This document shows positions 58,401 through 61,396 of a stretch of DNA of 64,000 nucleotides, piece after piece. This DNA comes from Apoderus coryli. Lineage: Eukaryota; Arthropoda; Insecta; Coleoptera; Attelabidae. The notes below the pieces were generated by a model. It saw nothing but the letters and a program-made list of their open reading frames with translations, did no database searches and was not told the origin of the DNA. The position numbers and the translations under genes are program-made. The stretch lies in assembly GCA_911728435.2 (NCBI GenBank), contig OU452203.1:16885651-16949650 (forward strand), read 5' to 3'. Numbering within the stretch: position 1 is the first letter of the stretch; the number at the start of each line of letters is the position of its first letter.

Positions 58401-61396
58401 ACTTTGATACTCGAGGTTACAACTTTAATCTCGATAAAAGTTCAACTAACACCAAAACGTAGTATATTCTGGATTAGCTTATAAACGTTTTGTGTTTTCA
58501 TTAAAATTCTAAGAAAAATCATCAGTAATTCATTATCTATAGCTGCAAAGTATTCGTAGCAAAGTAGGCTTACAGAGATACGTAAGTTCAAATGCAAGAT
58601 ATACTGAGAATATTAAAAGAAGATCAATTAAAGTCACTACGACTCATTAACACAGCGGTCTTGTCAATATAACATAGACATAGTAAGTGTAATTAAAACT
58701 TAGGTAAATTAAAGTTGTTTACTTCTCTATTTTAAAATTAAATGACTAGAAAATTAATTGCAAAAATATTCTTTGGCTTGACGCCATGAAATTATTTAAA
58801 ATTTTATTTATACCGGCGACTTTTTTAAAAAAGAGTATTGAAAAAACTTAAACTTCTCGATTAAAGTTTGCTTGCTCTTTCACCCATCGTAATTAATATT
58901 TATAATGATATTTCGAAAGAAACTTTCAAGTACGAAACTACTTTTTCCCAAAAAGTTTCGTCTGCACCGGAAAATGTTTTGTAGAGTAGTTTCTTGGAAA
59001 AGCTTTATGGTTTGTATTTATAATATATATTTACTTCTACAACTTACCAACAATGGCGCGCTCAGGAAATTTTATGGGGGGCGGGGAGCTTGGCAAAATG
59101 AAAAAGTCATTAATTTTTTTGTAGTTATTGTTGTTGTAATTTTAATAAATTATTTAGGAACGTGATGTTTTACTGGTTTTTTTTATTGACATAAAAGGCG
59201 CACACGATTGTAGTTTGCAGGACGAATCCTAATAAGCATAATAGACAAAAAACATTGTAAAGCTATGAGCGCTTAAAATGTTGCCAGGTTTACATTTATT
59301 TTGATAGACAAGAATAAATTTTTGGTTTTATATTTTTTTCATTAACAGTGACAATCTGAGCCTCACTGTTATCTGTATTTAAAAATGAGGGAGAGACCAA
59401 TGCATTAGTTTTGGCTTTAAACTCGAAATAACTTTGAAATGCAAAAGGGTTTTTGGTGAATAACTGCAACAGGTTTTGGCAAAACACAAAGTTACGCAAC
59501 TTCGTACTTCATACAATTCCAACTATTAGCTTTTCCCAAGATTAGAAATTCTACCGAGCGAATCGACTTAACGACCTAGGGAACAGTGACTTGGTGAAAT
59601 GCTTCAGGATATGCTCGATGTACTACTATTCAGTTAAATGAGGATTACTTCAAAGGGTGCCATAAACCGGACAACTAAAATAACTTATGAACACAGGTCG
59701 GATATTTATAACTCCTAGTCCGAGGGACCTCGCGCGCTGCATTTGGTTTAACCGCAAGGCCAGAGCCGCGAGTAAATATTTTAATTTAATAACAAATTCC
59801 ACCGATTAACAAGCAACTGGCAATAGTAGGTATAGAATACCACATTTCTTAAAAAAAAATCTGTAAAATTTTATACCTTATCTAAACGAGAAAATCTACC
59901 AGTTTCACAATGGAGTAGGTAACAATACCAATCTAATTTTATTTTCCACCTCTATTTTAATTCTATAAATTTTGTTAGAGAACGATCACAGCTCTATGCT
60001 ATGTCGTAGTTGATGGTGATGAAGGCCTGAAAACCTCACCTCTAGAATTCATTGTGGTAAAAAGAGCACGTTTATAAGGAATACCAGTTTATTGCCTTAC
60101 ATAAATATTTTAGTCACTATTGGAAATAAATAAAAAGTAGTCGCTAAAACCTATTCTTGGTGAGAAAACAAATTAGTTTAAATAATAAATTAATTAATAG
60201 AGGTGCAAGAAATGTATCTCTATATTCAATTCTATCTCAATTTCTCAGCCTATATTAGGAGAAAAAAATACAATTCATGCCACATATTTTTAAGATGGAA
60301 CTATTCCCTCGAGGACTACAACTGAGTCTATTGGCTGCTTGTAAATATTTAAATCCTTACAATTTTACAGACACATCTGTAATATTAAATCCGACACGAA
60401 TGAAAATATATTTTAAATGCAATTAATGATTTTATCAATAAATCATTATTGAAGCCTTTAATCGAGATTTAAATTATAATATAGGTATCGTATTTATTAT
60501 ATACAGGGTGTTTCAAATGAGTAGGTCAATTCACTAACCAGAGATTATTTATTTGTGGCTTCTTAGTATTCCTATTGATACTTAGCTGTAATATTCAATT
60601 CGCTTAGGCGCACATTTTCTATAATTTTAATATTGCCTCCCAATGCAATTTCTAATTTGTATTTAATTGTATTTAATTTAACAACAGCATGTGTAGGTAT
60701 ACTAAGTATACAGCGCCAGAAGAAAAAGTAGGATAAGGAATCGCACTATGTTGGCACAATGTATCTAAATTTAGTAGAGTTGTCTATTAATTGCTAACAC
60801 CCTGCATATAAGAATTAGAGCAGTATTTTCTAGCTTCTATCCAGCCTATGCAAGAAATAATATAACCTACTGGGCGTGTAATTAAAACAAGACGTAATTA
60901 TAAATAATTTAATTTAATTAGGTAAATACGTCTTGTTGAGGTTTGTATTGTTCACAAATTTTGGGCTGTGGAAAAATACTTTTAACGCAACTACTTACAT
61001 ATTTGGTCCGAATAGTGAATATACGTTTGATAATTAAATTCCATTCGTAATTCTATTTATTTCCTGCTTAACTGTTGCTTTGAATATTTATTTGTTTTAA
61101 AAATAAACTGCAACAGAAATACCTAAAATGTATTGTTTAGTTTTGTTTTTATTATAACATGGTTTGTCTCCTCACAGTTGTCAGCCAATGCCAAAGTGGA
61201 ACGGTGGTTCGAGTTACTAGAGCCATTATCCATTTCACGGCCGGAAAGCGGTTTCGTGTCCTGTCAGGATGCCGATTACGAGGACGATGACGAAAGAGAA
61301 ATCCTGGAAGGCACTAGAAATTTATTGTCTAAACTCAGTGCACGGAAACAAAGGAAATTGTTGGGACTGAAACTAGGAAAAGTAACAACGTTCTGA
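1361..61396 (+). CDS. Nos1ap: NOS1AP/CAPON-like adaptor gene, full coding span (spliced)
   Basis: This is the only intact protein gene in the window. The product should be a cytoplasmic adaptor: in vertebrates NOS1AP uses its PTB domain and C-terminus to link nNOS, Dexras1 and Scribble-type partners. Joined exons are 1361-1471, 25096-25167, 25288-25380, 28161-28322, 37481-37655, 47964-48163, 50016-50258 and 51512-51664, followed by 55401-56360 (721 aa) or 61178-61396 (474 aa). All introns are GT..AG and all joins are phase 0 except exon 5/6, which is phase 1. The PTB domain spans roughly residues 22-170 and includes landmarks typical of this family such as [40 protein letters not shown] and [21 protein letters not shown] coiled coil covers roughly residues 317-385. 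Human NOS1AP is about 506 aa, close to the 474-residue form. Family assignment is very secure; the isoform structure is inferred from splice sites and phase. Confidence 0.93.
3038..3077 (-). ncRNA. Hammerhead-ribozyme-like core, Penelope-like remnant
   Basis: On the minus strand: ACCA, CTGATGA (3067-3073), a weak stem II (GGGGA/TTTCT with several G-U pairs), GAAACGTA and TGGT. ACCA and TGGT pair as stem I, and ACGT is a self-complementary stem III with a GUA cleavage triplet. Such minimal hammerheads are known from Penelope-like retroelements. A motif CGTCAGCGCCACAAAT close by (about 2989-3005) matches the CGTCACCTCCACAAA motif next to the cores at 40028 and 53452. Activity is unproven. Confidence 0.42.
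6094..6694. mobile_element. Short inverted-repeat element, Harbinger-type, GC-rich
   Basis: 6095-6121 and 6668-6694 form an inverted repeat matching at 24 of 27 positions (TTCCCACGGC..CGT..ATAT..ACAGGCC). The interior and nearby DNA are clearly richer in GC than the rest of the window and contain more CCACGGG/CCCGTGG-type motifs. A MADF-like frame (6184-6423, minus) lies inside. MADF or Myb-like proteins accompany PIF/Harbinger transposases, so I call this a non-autonomous Harbinger remnant. The exact ends and target duplication are not clear. Confidence 0.5.
6184..6423 (-). pseudogene. MADF/Myb-SANT-like domain fragment (PIF/Harbinger accessory ORF)
   Basis: 79 codons from ATG 6423. It begins [20 protein letters not shown], then [19 protein letters not shown] and [13 protein letters not shown]. 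The spacing of the aromatic residues (W..LW..W) and the closing [10 protein letters not shown] are typical of the DNA-binding MADF protein of insect Harbinger elements. The frame breaks off just after this, where FR..(K) would be expected, in GC-rich repeat sequence. It is probably the N-terminal domain of a truncated ORF and unlikely to be a host gene. Confidence 0.6.
8190..8275 (-). pseudogene. Tc1/mariner transposase scrap (DESW motif)
   Basis: A short minus-strand frame reads [18 protein letters not shown] then stop, resembling the second catalytic Asp block of mariner-type transposases (IVTGDESWI). No other catalytic block is seen nearby, so this rests on one motif. Confidence 0.3.
8290..8910 (-). 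mobile_element. 3' end of a jockey/CR1-like LINE, minus strand
   Basis: On the minus strand the piece ends in a (TTA)n-type tail at 8297-8312, a usual tail for this LINE group. Upstream of it a broken frame reads [41 protein letters not shown], matching the usual LINE ORF2 end pattern (RSF..vyN.iP..l...sl..Fk). Several stops and frameshifts are present; it is a 5'-truncated dead copy. Confidence 0.5.
10178..10399 (+). pseudogene. MADF-like fragment
   Basis: The frame ends [20 protein letters not shown] and then [11 protein letters not shown], and opens with a diverged N-terminal part. [14 protein letters not shown] matches the [13 protein letters not shown] core at 6184-6423 and extends it by the FR that is lost there. 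The surrounding 10086-10200 is also relatively GC-rich. Remnant of a second Harbinger-type ORF; no transposase found. Confidence 0.45.
10641..11620. repeat. Long inverted-repeat (foldback) element with internal duplication
   Basis: Arms about 10641-10785 and 11484-11620 are inverted copies (ACAGTGTGTC..GACGACTCCTGTAAATGACG / CGTCATTTACAGGAGTCGTC..). Inside, 11262-11330 directly repeats 11485-11555 (AAAGCCATYCATGATTTT, CAGGGCTGG). A CAAGGTGTTTG phrase just outside the right arm (11630) and CAGAGTGTTCC at 10541 resemble the ACAGGGTGTTTC termini seen elsewhere in the window. Non-coding. Confidence 0.6.
12590..12725 (-). pseudogene. LINE reverse transcriptase fragment (motif A)
   Basis: Minus strand reads [20 protein letters not shown] and, after a one-base frameshift, [12 protein letters not shown]. 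This is the RT segment leading into the first catalytic Asp (LDYxKAFD) of jockey/CR1-type LINEs and parallels [18 protein letters not shown] at 29220-29310. The rest of the RT is not recognisable here. Confidence 0.55.
13381..13445 (-). pseudogene. LINE reverse transcriptase fragment (ADD motif region)
   Basis: Minus strand reads [20 protein letters not shown], matching the FADDTVLLADTEEDLQ segment of LINE RTs, with the first catalytic Ala changed to Ser. It lies at the edge of a 700-bp, relatively GC-rich patch of scrambled LINE material. Confidence 0.5.
13446..14110 (+). pseudogene. Scrambled LINE debris (endonuclease-like piece)
   Basis: Plus-strand translation near 13490-13560 gives [20 protein letters not shown], which resembles the end of the endonuclease domain in craniofacial-development-protein-2-like LINE ORFs (DHRLVRxKxRLRL). 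The following 400 bp keep a higher GC than the surroundings and long broken frames but no further motif I can name. It is on the opposite strand to the RT scrap beside it. Confidence 0.35.
16972..17319. repeat. Imperfect palindrome
   Basis: 16972-17108 and 17171-17319 are inverted copies (ATTTCGTACCAYTTATTTCA, GTTGTATTTGTTYTACGT, AACTAAATTAAAATTAAAA). The spacer of about 60 bp includes GGTCCTATGGTCC. 16895-16935 is a further direct copy of part of the left arm. It would fold into a hairpin of about 140 bp. Non-coding. Confidence 0.65.
17438..17480 (+). ncRNA. Hammerhead-ribozyme-like core, degraded
   Basis: CTGATGA at 17441-17447, then an extra T, GAGAC..GTCTC (stem II) and GAAA, as in the cores at 40028 and 53452. 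Stem I is reduced to TCA/TGA and stem III is unclear, so this is the weakest of the four cores. It lies between two foldback elements. Confidence 0.3.
17572..18182. mobile_element. Non-autonomous piggyBac element at a TTAA target
   Basis: 611 bp flanked by TTAA on both sides (17568-17571 and 18183-18186), with inverted ends CCCTAAAGAACTCGCGCTA and, read inward from the other side, CCCTGCAGCACTCGCGCTA. TTAA duplication and CCCT ends are diagnostic of the piggyBac superfamily. It interrupts the left arm of the surrounding foldback element precisely, which fixes the order of insertion. It carries a fragment of transposase C-terminus on the minus strand. Confidence 0.8.
17672..17875 (-). pseudogene. 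piggyBac transposase C-terminal fragment
   Basis: The frame includes [20 protein letters not shown], then [16 protein letters not shown], the start of the Cys-rich zinc-binding tail of piggyBac transposases. The catalytic Asp domain is missing. It lies inside the 611-bp TTAA-flanked element, so that element derives from a larger autonomous copy by internal deletion. Confidence 0.55.
21031..21758 (+). repeat. 170-bp tandem array, four full units and a degraded fifth
   Basis: Each unit starts CGCATGTCGTTTGGCATGCA; starts are 21031, 21201, 21371 and 21541, exactly 170 bp apart, with a worn fifth at 21711. Full units differ by only a few bases. Shared phrases include GGTATTGGACTATAGAACGC and ACTATCYTTAATGACACTG. 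The first 18 bases contain the small palindrome GCATG..CATGC. A reverse copy of the unit start lies at 21963-21988. Confidence 0.9.
21760..21955 (+). mobile_element. 5'-truncated LINE 3' end within the array element
   Basis: Plus-strand frame reads [20 protein letters not shown] and continues [12 protein letters not shown], like the end of jockey-type ORF2 (RIQ..QNSC.R.I..IR). It closes with ATAAAGTCAATT and a (TTA)n tail at 21941-21954. It sits between the last 170-bp unit and the inverted cap. Confidence 0.55.
21963..21988 (-). repeat. Inverted cap: reverse copy of the 170-bp unit start
   Basis: GCTATCTGCATGCCAAACGA and the six bases after it are the exact reverse complement of the first 26 bases of the second array unit (21201-21226). 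It frames the array and the LINE fragment as inverted ends. Confidence 0.85.
22652..22987. mobile_element. Foldback/MITE-like element that contains a tRNA-like sequence
   Basis: 22652-22718 and 22912-22987 are inverted repeats (AATATAAATA at both outer ends, AGAAAAGTG, GTTTACGAACTGA, ATTCCGT and TCACAAGTGGG at the inner ends). The inner end of the left arm is the 3' end of the tRNA-like sequence; the right arm repeats only that tRNA end. Non-coding otherwise. Confidence 0.7.
22705..22777 (-). pseudogene. tRNA-like sequence (anticodon GGC, Ala-type), tRNA-derived
   Basis: On the minus strand: acceptor GCCACGG/TTGTGAC (6 of 7 pairs, two G-U), a perfect D-stem GTTC/GAAC, anticodon stem CCTGA/TCGGG and loop CCGGCAA, and T-loop TTCGAAT. 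The T-stem has two mismatches. Box A (TAGTTCAATTGG) and box B (GGTTCGAATCC) match the Pol III consensus. U33 is replaced by C, so a working tRNA is unlikely; a SINE-type head or captured tRNA fits better. Confidence 0.6.
23628..24328 (+). mobile_element. Internally deleted mariner/Tc1-type element
   Basis: Inverted ends ATTTAACGCAAGATTTGAATT (about 23631-23651) and AATTCAAATCTTGCGTTAAT (24306-24325) flank about 700 bp. The interior holds a broken transposase on the plus strand. An intact element of this type is about 1.3 kb, so roughly half is missing. Confidence 0.75.
23731..24237 (+). pseudogene. Mariner-type transposase pseudogene
   Basis: It begins [14 protein letters not shown], then a stop. 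Further on it reads [20 protein letters not shown] and [14 protein letters not shown], and after a frameshift [17 protein letters not shown]. The end reads [12 protein letters not shown]. These are the N-terminal HTH, pre-catalytic and C-terminal parts of the family (FCEWI, SENPHVI.EKP.HP..V.VWCG, RGGHLP.IIF). The region between WAGG and the C-terminus, with the second and third catalytic Asp, is largely deleted. Confidence 0.65.
25096..25167 (+). CDS. Nos1ap: NOS1AP exon 2: PTB domain
   Basis: A 72-nt exon (24 codons, phase 0 at both ends) between acceptor TTTCAG and donor GTAAGT. It encodes [20 protein letters not shown] followed by RRIR, near-identical to the human PTB segment. This is the first strand and first helix of the PTB fold. 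It sits only 120 bp upstream of exon 3. Confidence 0.93.
25288..25380 (+). CDS. Nos1ap: NOS1AP exon 3: PTB domain, Lys-rich strands
   Basis: A 93-nt exon (31 codons, phase 0 at both ends) with acceptor TTACAG and donor GTATGT. It starts [13 protein letters not shown], continues through EVSVDGVKV and ends in a basic RKKKKK run. Both basic clusters are characteristic of the NOS1AP PTB domain and could favour phosphoinositide contact; that function is inferred. Confidence 0.93.
27530..27850 (+). repeat. Dispersed repeat pair, copy 1
   Basis: Aligns in the same orientation with 33007-33390. Shared phrases are CGTAAACGAAGCAA, CTAACGCCACTGGACTT, GTTAAGGCCATATAAGCTCC and AAATCGGTGA. Non-coding. The second copy ends in AACACCCTGTATAA. 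Confidence 0.75.
28161..28322 (+). CDS. Nos1ap: NOS1AP exon 4: PTB core ([10 protein letters not shown])
   Basis: A 162-nt exon (54 codons, phase 0 at both ends), acceptor TTTTAG, donor GTAATG. It begins RRHWLDDKN, then [20 protein letters not shown] and SRDGASN, and ends CAVFKSNKK. It is almost colinear with the human protein except for a shorter linker after the Lys run. It supplies the central PTB strands that form the peptide-binding groove. Confidence 0.93.
29030..29945 (+). pseudogene. Jockey-type LINE ORF2, reverse transcriptase, broken
   Basis: Reads [20 protein letters not shown], then [29 protein letters not shown], after a stop [34 protein letters not shown] and FYADDTHLL. These are RT blocks in the correct order with the catalytic Asp and ADD present. 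Later [20 protein letters not shown] marks the thumb, and the piece stops at about 29945. In-frame stops and frameshifts make it inactive. Both 5' endonuclease and 3' tail are missing. Confidence 0.8.
32146..32830 (-). pseudogene. R1-like LINE ORF2 fragment, RT thumb
   Basis: Minus-strand frame reads [58 protein letters not shown] and [10 protein letters not shown]. After a frameshift it continues [20 protein letters not shown] and ITGIPPVDL. This is the RT thumb and following linker of R1/LOA-type LINEs (RRxLLRVxxxYRTxSxxAL). The catalytic RT and RNase H portions are absent. Confidence 0.75.
33007..33390 (+). repeat. Dispersed repeat pair, copy 2
   Basis: Second copy of the family at 27530-27850. 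Its right end is AACACCCTGTATAA, which is the reverse of the TATACAGGGTGTT motif repeated across this window, so this is probably the true end of the element. Confidence 0.7.
34198..34911 (+). CDS. Candidate alternative first exon of the NOS1AP gene (238 codons)
   Basis: An open frame starts at ATG 34198 (in-frame TAA at 34171-34173) and runs 238 codons to GAG|GTTAGT, a good phase-0 donor. It lies in the intron just before exon 5, which accepts phase 0, so splicing would give ..[17 protein letters not shown].. and a protein that skips exons 1-4 (814 or 567 aa depending on the last exon). The peptide is rich in Asn, Ser, Lys and Thr and looks disordered. It has two ordered-looking patches, [12 protein letters not shown] and [14 protein letters not shown]. 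No known domain is recognised. Reading past the donor reaches a stop at 35037, so a single-exon nested gene is the alternative. A 203-bp tandem duplication covers its 3' end and donor. Confidence 0.55.
34793..35198 (+). repeat. 203-bp tandem duplication across the alternative exon end
   Basis: Copy 1 is 34793-34995 and copy 2 is 34996-35198, starting AGCAGAAGAAAGGTTTATCG. I count about six substitutions and no gap, near 97% identity. Each copy carries CTAGAG|GTTAGTAAG, so the donor is doubled. 203 is not a multiple of three, so using the second donor would shift the frame and meet the stop at 35037. Confidence 0.92.
35225..35700 (-). pseudogene. LINE ORF2 C-terminal fragment
   Basis: Minus-strand reading gives [10 protein letters not shown], then [20 protein letters not shown] and EQENPDHL across frameshifts, the post-RNase H Cys/His-type tail (LTG....H...G......C..C..E.E...H). 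It corresponds over about 300 bp to the copy at 43735-44010, read in the same direction. Confidence 0.5.
36040..36475 (+). mobile_element. 5'-truncated LINE 3' end
   Basis: The frame reads [20 protein letters not shown], like the thumb segment at 29790 ([10 protein letters not shown]), and then decays. The piece closes with CTACAATAAATTATTATTAT, a (ATT)n tail at 36446-36468, so it marks the 3' end of the jockey-type family present at 29030. Confidence 0.6.
37481..37655 (+). CDS. Nos1ap: NOS1AP exon 5: C-terminal PTB helix and acidic linker
   Basis: A 175-nt exon starting in phase 0 after TTTCAG and ending in phase 1 at AAAG|GTAGGT. It opens with [20 protein letters not shown], the final helix of the PTB domain that closes the peptide groove and is near-invariant in NOS1AP. 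It then enters an acidic linker ([22 protein letters not shown]). Reading through the donor meets a stop 20 bases later, as expected for a true exon end. Confidence 0.93.
37690..38055. pseudogene. Rearranged LINE: thumb on plus strand, RT core on minus strand
   Basis: Plus strand 37690-37930 reads [29 protein letters not shown] and [14 protein letters not shown]. Minus strand 38055-37905 reads [17 protein letters not shown] and [20 protein letters not shown]. In an intact element the ADDLKIFR part directly precedes the WC..N.LPLN part on the same strand. Here they are head to head, so an inversion has occurred. It begins 30 bp after exon 5. Confidence 0.65.
39978..40332 (-). mobile_element. 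355-bp Penelope-like insert with a 12-bp target duplication
   Basis: The hAT remnant is interrupted between two copies of GTTTATGTATTT (39966-39977 and 40333-40344). The insert carries CGTCACCTCCACAAA and a hammerhead-like core, both shared with 52898-53539. Non-coding. Taking it out leaves the hAT frame reading [10 protein letters not shown], the expected FFG block of hAT proteins. Confidence 0.65.
40028..40070 (-). ncRNA. Hammerhead-ribozyme-like core in the Penelope-like insert
   Basis: Minus strand: GTGG, CTGATGA (plus 40060-40066), an extra T, GGGAT..ATCCC as stem II, GAAACATGTT and CCAC. GTGG pairs with CCAC as stem I, and ACATGT is a self-complementary stem III, suited to dimer formation as in Penelope-like hammerheads. 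The base after CTGATGA is unpaired, unlike the canonical core. Activity unknown. Confidence 0.45.
40875..41790 (-). mobile_element. Ty1/copia retrotransposon fragment: RNase H end plus start of LTR
   Basis: Minus-strand pieces read [60 protein letters not shown] and [12 protein letters not shown]. This is the copia RNase H domain up to the pol end (TEAEYxA, KHIxxRxHFxRE, ADxLTKPL), with two frameshifts. The end of pol is followed by TGTTGGAGTTGGCAC at 40973-40959, the likely LTR start. Upstream, 41460-41600 has further RT-side scraps. RT and integrase are missing. Confidence 0.75.
41927..42139. mobile_element. 213-bp MITE
   Basis: Inverted ends of about 70 bp: ACTTAGGTCGGCGAGGCTGA at the left and its counterpart ending GACCTAAGT at 42139. 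Shared inner phrases are TTTTCAAGAATCT and GTTATACC. The centre is AT-rich. No coding capacity. Confidence 0.7.
42725..42766 (+). repeat. 21-bp tandem duplication
   Basis: GCTTTACCTTTCTTGGTGTT plus one T occurs twice back to back (starts 42725 and 42746). Too small to classify. Confidence 0.85.
43735..44110 (-). pseudogene. LINE RNase H end and Cys/His tail
   Basis: Minus strand reads [20 protein letters not shown], the SDSQAALxAL block of LINE RNase H, then [15 protein letters not shown] and, after a frameshift, [15 protein letters not shown], the C-terminal C..C....H tail typical of I/R1/LOA-type LINEs. The last part (43740-43790) reads [14 protein letters not shown]. Three or more frame breaks. 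Homologous to 35225-35560. An ATACAGGGTG motif at 43681 lies just beyond its 3' end. Confidence 0.65.
44300..47963. other. Intron stretch without recognisable genes
   Basis: Apart from the short inverted repeat at 45005-45126 this part of intron 5 is AT-rich, with only chance-length frames and no transposon protein, RNA gene or long repeat that I can identify. Confidence 0.5.
45005..45126. repeat. Short inverted repeat, MITE-like
   Basis: ATGTATGTGGCGACATCTAG.. at 45005-45027 and ..CTAGATGCCGCTACATACAT at 45104-45126 are inverted, 21 of 23 positions matching, with a 76-bp spacer. Non-coding. Confidence 0.65.
47964..48163 (+). CDS. Nos1ap: NOS1AP exon 6: polar linker
   Basis: A 200-nt exon with acceptor GTTGCAG and donor GTATGT. 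Its phase-1 start completes the codon left by exon 5 (G+AT = Asp), and it ends in phase 0. It encodes [18 protein letters not shown] followed by a Thr/Asn/Pro-rich stretch ending NKKTPL. The acidic first part resembles the DIDAVEVPLP stretch of the vertebrate linker. No fold is expected. The complementary phases of exons 5 and 6 are the main support. Confidence 0.85.
48164..50015. other. Intron 6 of the NOS1AP gene
   Basis: AT-rich. A hydrophobic 117-codon frame at 49219-49572 is judged chance. A small hairpin TTATTGAACA..TGTTCAATAA-type lies near 49626-49655. Nothing else seen. Confidence 0.5.
50016..50258 (+). CDS. Nos1ap: NOS1AP exon 7: linker and first half of coiled coil
   Basis: A 243-nt exon (81 codons, phase 0 both ends), acceptor TTTTTAG, donor GTAATT. 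It starts [13 protein letters not shown] and runs through a Ser/Thr-rich stretch to [20 protein letters not shown] and a Leu-rich heptad region ending TREQLAAEQ. Human NOS1AP has the equivalent LSTHHQMQLLQQLL..DQLAAE block, so the match is specific. This coiled coil is the region used for carrier or Scribble-type interactions in vertebrates. Confidence 0.92.
51512..51664 (+). CDS. Nos1ap: NOS1AP exon 8: second half of coiled coil
   Basis: A 153-nt exon (51 codons, phase 0 both ends), acceptor TTTTCAG, donor GTAAAG. It begins [20 protein letters not shown], matching vertebrate [20 protein letters not shown], and ends APHMTMPQ. It is the last exon common to both forms. Both downstream last exons (55401 and 61178) open in phase 0, so either can follow. 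Confidence 0.93.
51980..52417. mobile_element. 438-bp MITE with GTACC ends
   Basis: Left arm 51980-52045 (GTACCGACTGGTCCATTAAG, AATGGCACTCGG, GCGATTTCTGGAAAACG) is inverted at 52350-52417. About 60 of the outer bases align with few changes. The interior has no recognisable protein. It lies between exon 8 and the last exons. Confidence 0.75.
52898..53539. repeat. Large near-perfect foldback, Penelope-like
   Basis: Arms from AACAAACCGTCACCTCCACA at the left to TGTGGAGGTGACGGTTTGTT at the right run inward about 300 bp to a centre near 53195-53215. Shared inner phrases include ACACTGTCAAGGACAAAACA, ATATAGTCGGTAAAACTCAG and GGGCAAATYGCCCATGATTT. The right arm has about 80 bp more than the left, and that extra part is the hammerhead-like core. 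A transcript would make a long hairpin. No coding frame. Confidence 0.8.
53452..53493 (+). ncRNA. Hammerhead-ribozyme-like core in the foldback arm
   Basis: GTGA, CTGATGA (53456-53462), an extra T, GAAGGC-AGTA-GCCTTC as stem II, GAAACATGTT and TCAC. GTGA/TCAC is stem I and CTAG on each side (53439, 53494) can extend it. ACATGT is the self-complementary stem III. Stem I and II differ in sequence from the core at 40028 yet still pair, which supports a kept RNA fold. Confidence 0.5.
55401..56360 (+). CDS. Nos1ap: NOS1AP alternative last exon A (insect-type long C-terminus)
   Basis: Acceptor TTTCCCAG, phase-0 entry at [15 protein letters not shown], 319 codons then TAG at 56358-56360. The sequence is rich in Gln, Asn, Ser and Pro ([37 protein letters not shown]) and mostly disordered. 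It becomes denser near the end: [44 protein letters not shown] and the terminal [11 protein letters not shown] recall a similar tail in insect capon proteins; this needs an alignment. RRASF resembles a basophilic kinase or 14-3-3 site. With this exon the protein is 721 aa. The tail lacks a classical PDZ ligand. Confidence 0.88.
   Translation, partial: HSQATDHQHQFFQAPDQPTPLDLPTLYQHLGLIENRAVTSPLRNSTTGLFNFHNIPQPQSMETCSSNNAATLETQLLLQRIQQSMNQNYMSSFTQPTLPPYLTQSLLNQALFNSTIQNKGYATLPRTFGGSSASNNPGLGNIMINNRNSEPRQTQNSNNGLLNNLPDQFYFSERENSLQVQNNLQRDVSVSPRLQRRASFNPTLQGQEINHPGPEKTEISPRKDDNNSPTTQFIKPISQIGTLTTTDADGRVRVIVPVPSSSSSSDDHNNMLANLRLSDDYRSFNGPGPITRSTSERVPNRSELMSEVHRTAWARHTTK
56361..61177 (+). other. 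3' UTR of form A and intron before last exon B
   Basis: No recognisable coding frame or transposon protein. Several AATAAA-like sites occur (near 57420, 57673 and 58240), none clearly the real polyadenylation site. 60198-60355 is a dispersed repeat, and 60501-60514 is an ATACAGGGTGTTTC motif. 60893-60942 can form a hairpin (ACAAGACGTA..TACGTCTTGT). Confidence 0.4.
60198..60355 (+). repeat. Dispersed repeat, copy 2
   Basis: Same orientation as copy 1 at 341-454, with about 40 bp extra in the middle (from CAGCCTATATTAGG to CACATATTT). Both copies end AACTGAGTCTATTGRC/GGCTGCTTGTAAAT-like. Class unknown. Confidence 0.6.
61178..61396 (+). CDS. Nos1ap: NOS1AP alternative last exon B (vertebrate-like C-terminus)
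   Basis: Acceptor CTCACAG, phase-0 entry [18 protein letters not shown], 72 codons, TGA at 61394-61396. The order PESGFVS, then acidic [11 protein letters not shown], then [10 protein letters not shown] echoes the vertebrate NOS1AP end (ESGIAS, acidic DESEERD, LLNVLQRQE), so I read it as the ancestral C-terminus. It ends VTTF, which fits a class I PDZ ligand (S/T-x-hydrophobic), whereas the human protein ends EIAV. Joined to exon 8 it gives 474 aa. The open frame begins upstream at ATG 61133, but that ATG lies in the pyrimidine-rich intron end. A separate downstream gene is the alternative. Confidence 0.75.
   Translation: MSANAKVERWFELLEPLSISRPESGFVSCQDADYEDDDEREILEGTRNLLSKLSARKQRKLLGLKLGKVTTF

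Noticed and set aside
61133..61177. ATG 61133 as the start of an independent small protein containing exon B
   Set aside because: The stretch before 61178 is a typical pyrimidine-rich intron end with a good acceptor, and exon B fits the NOS1AP frame.
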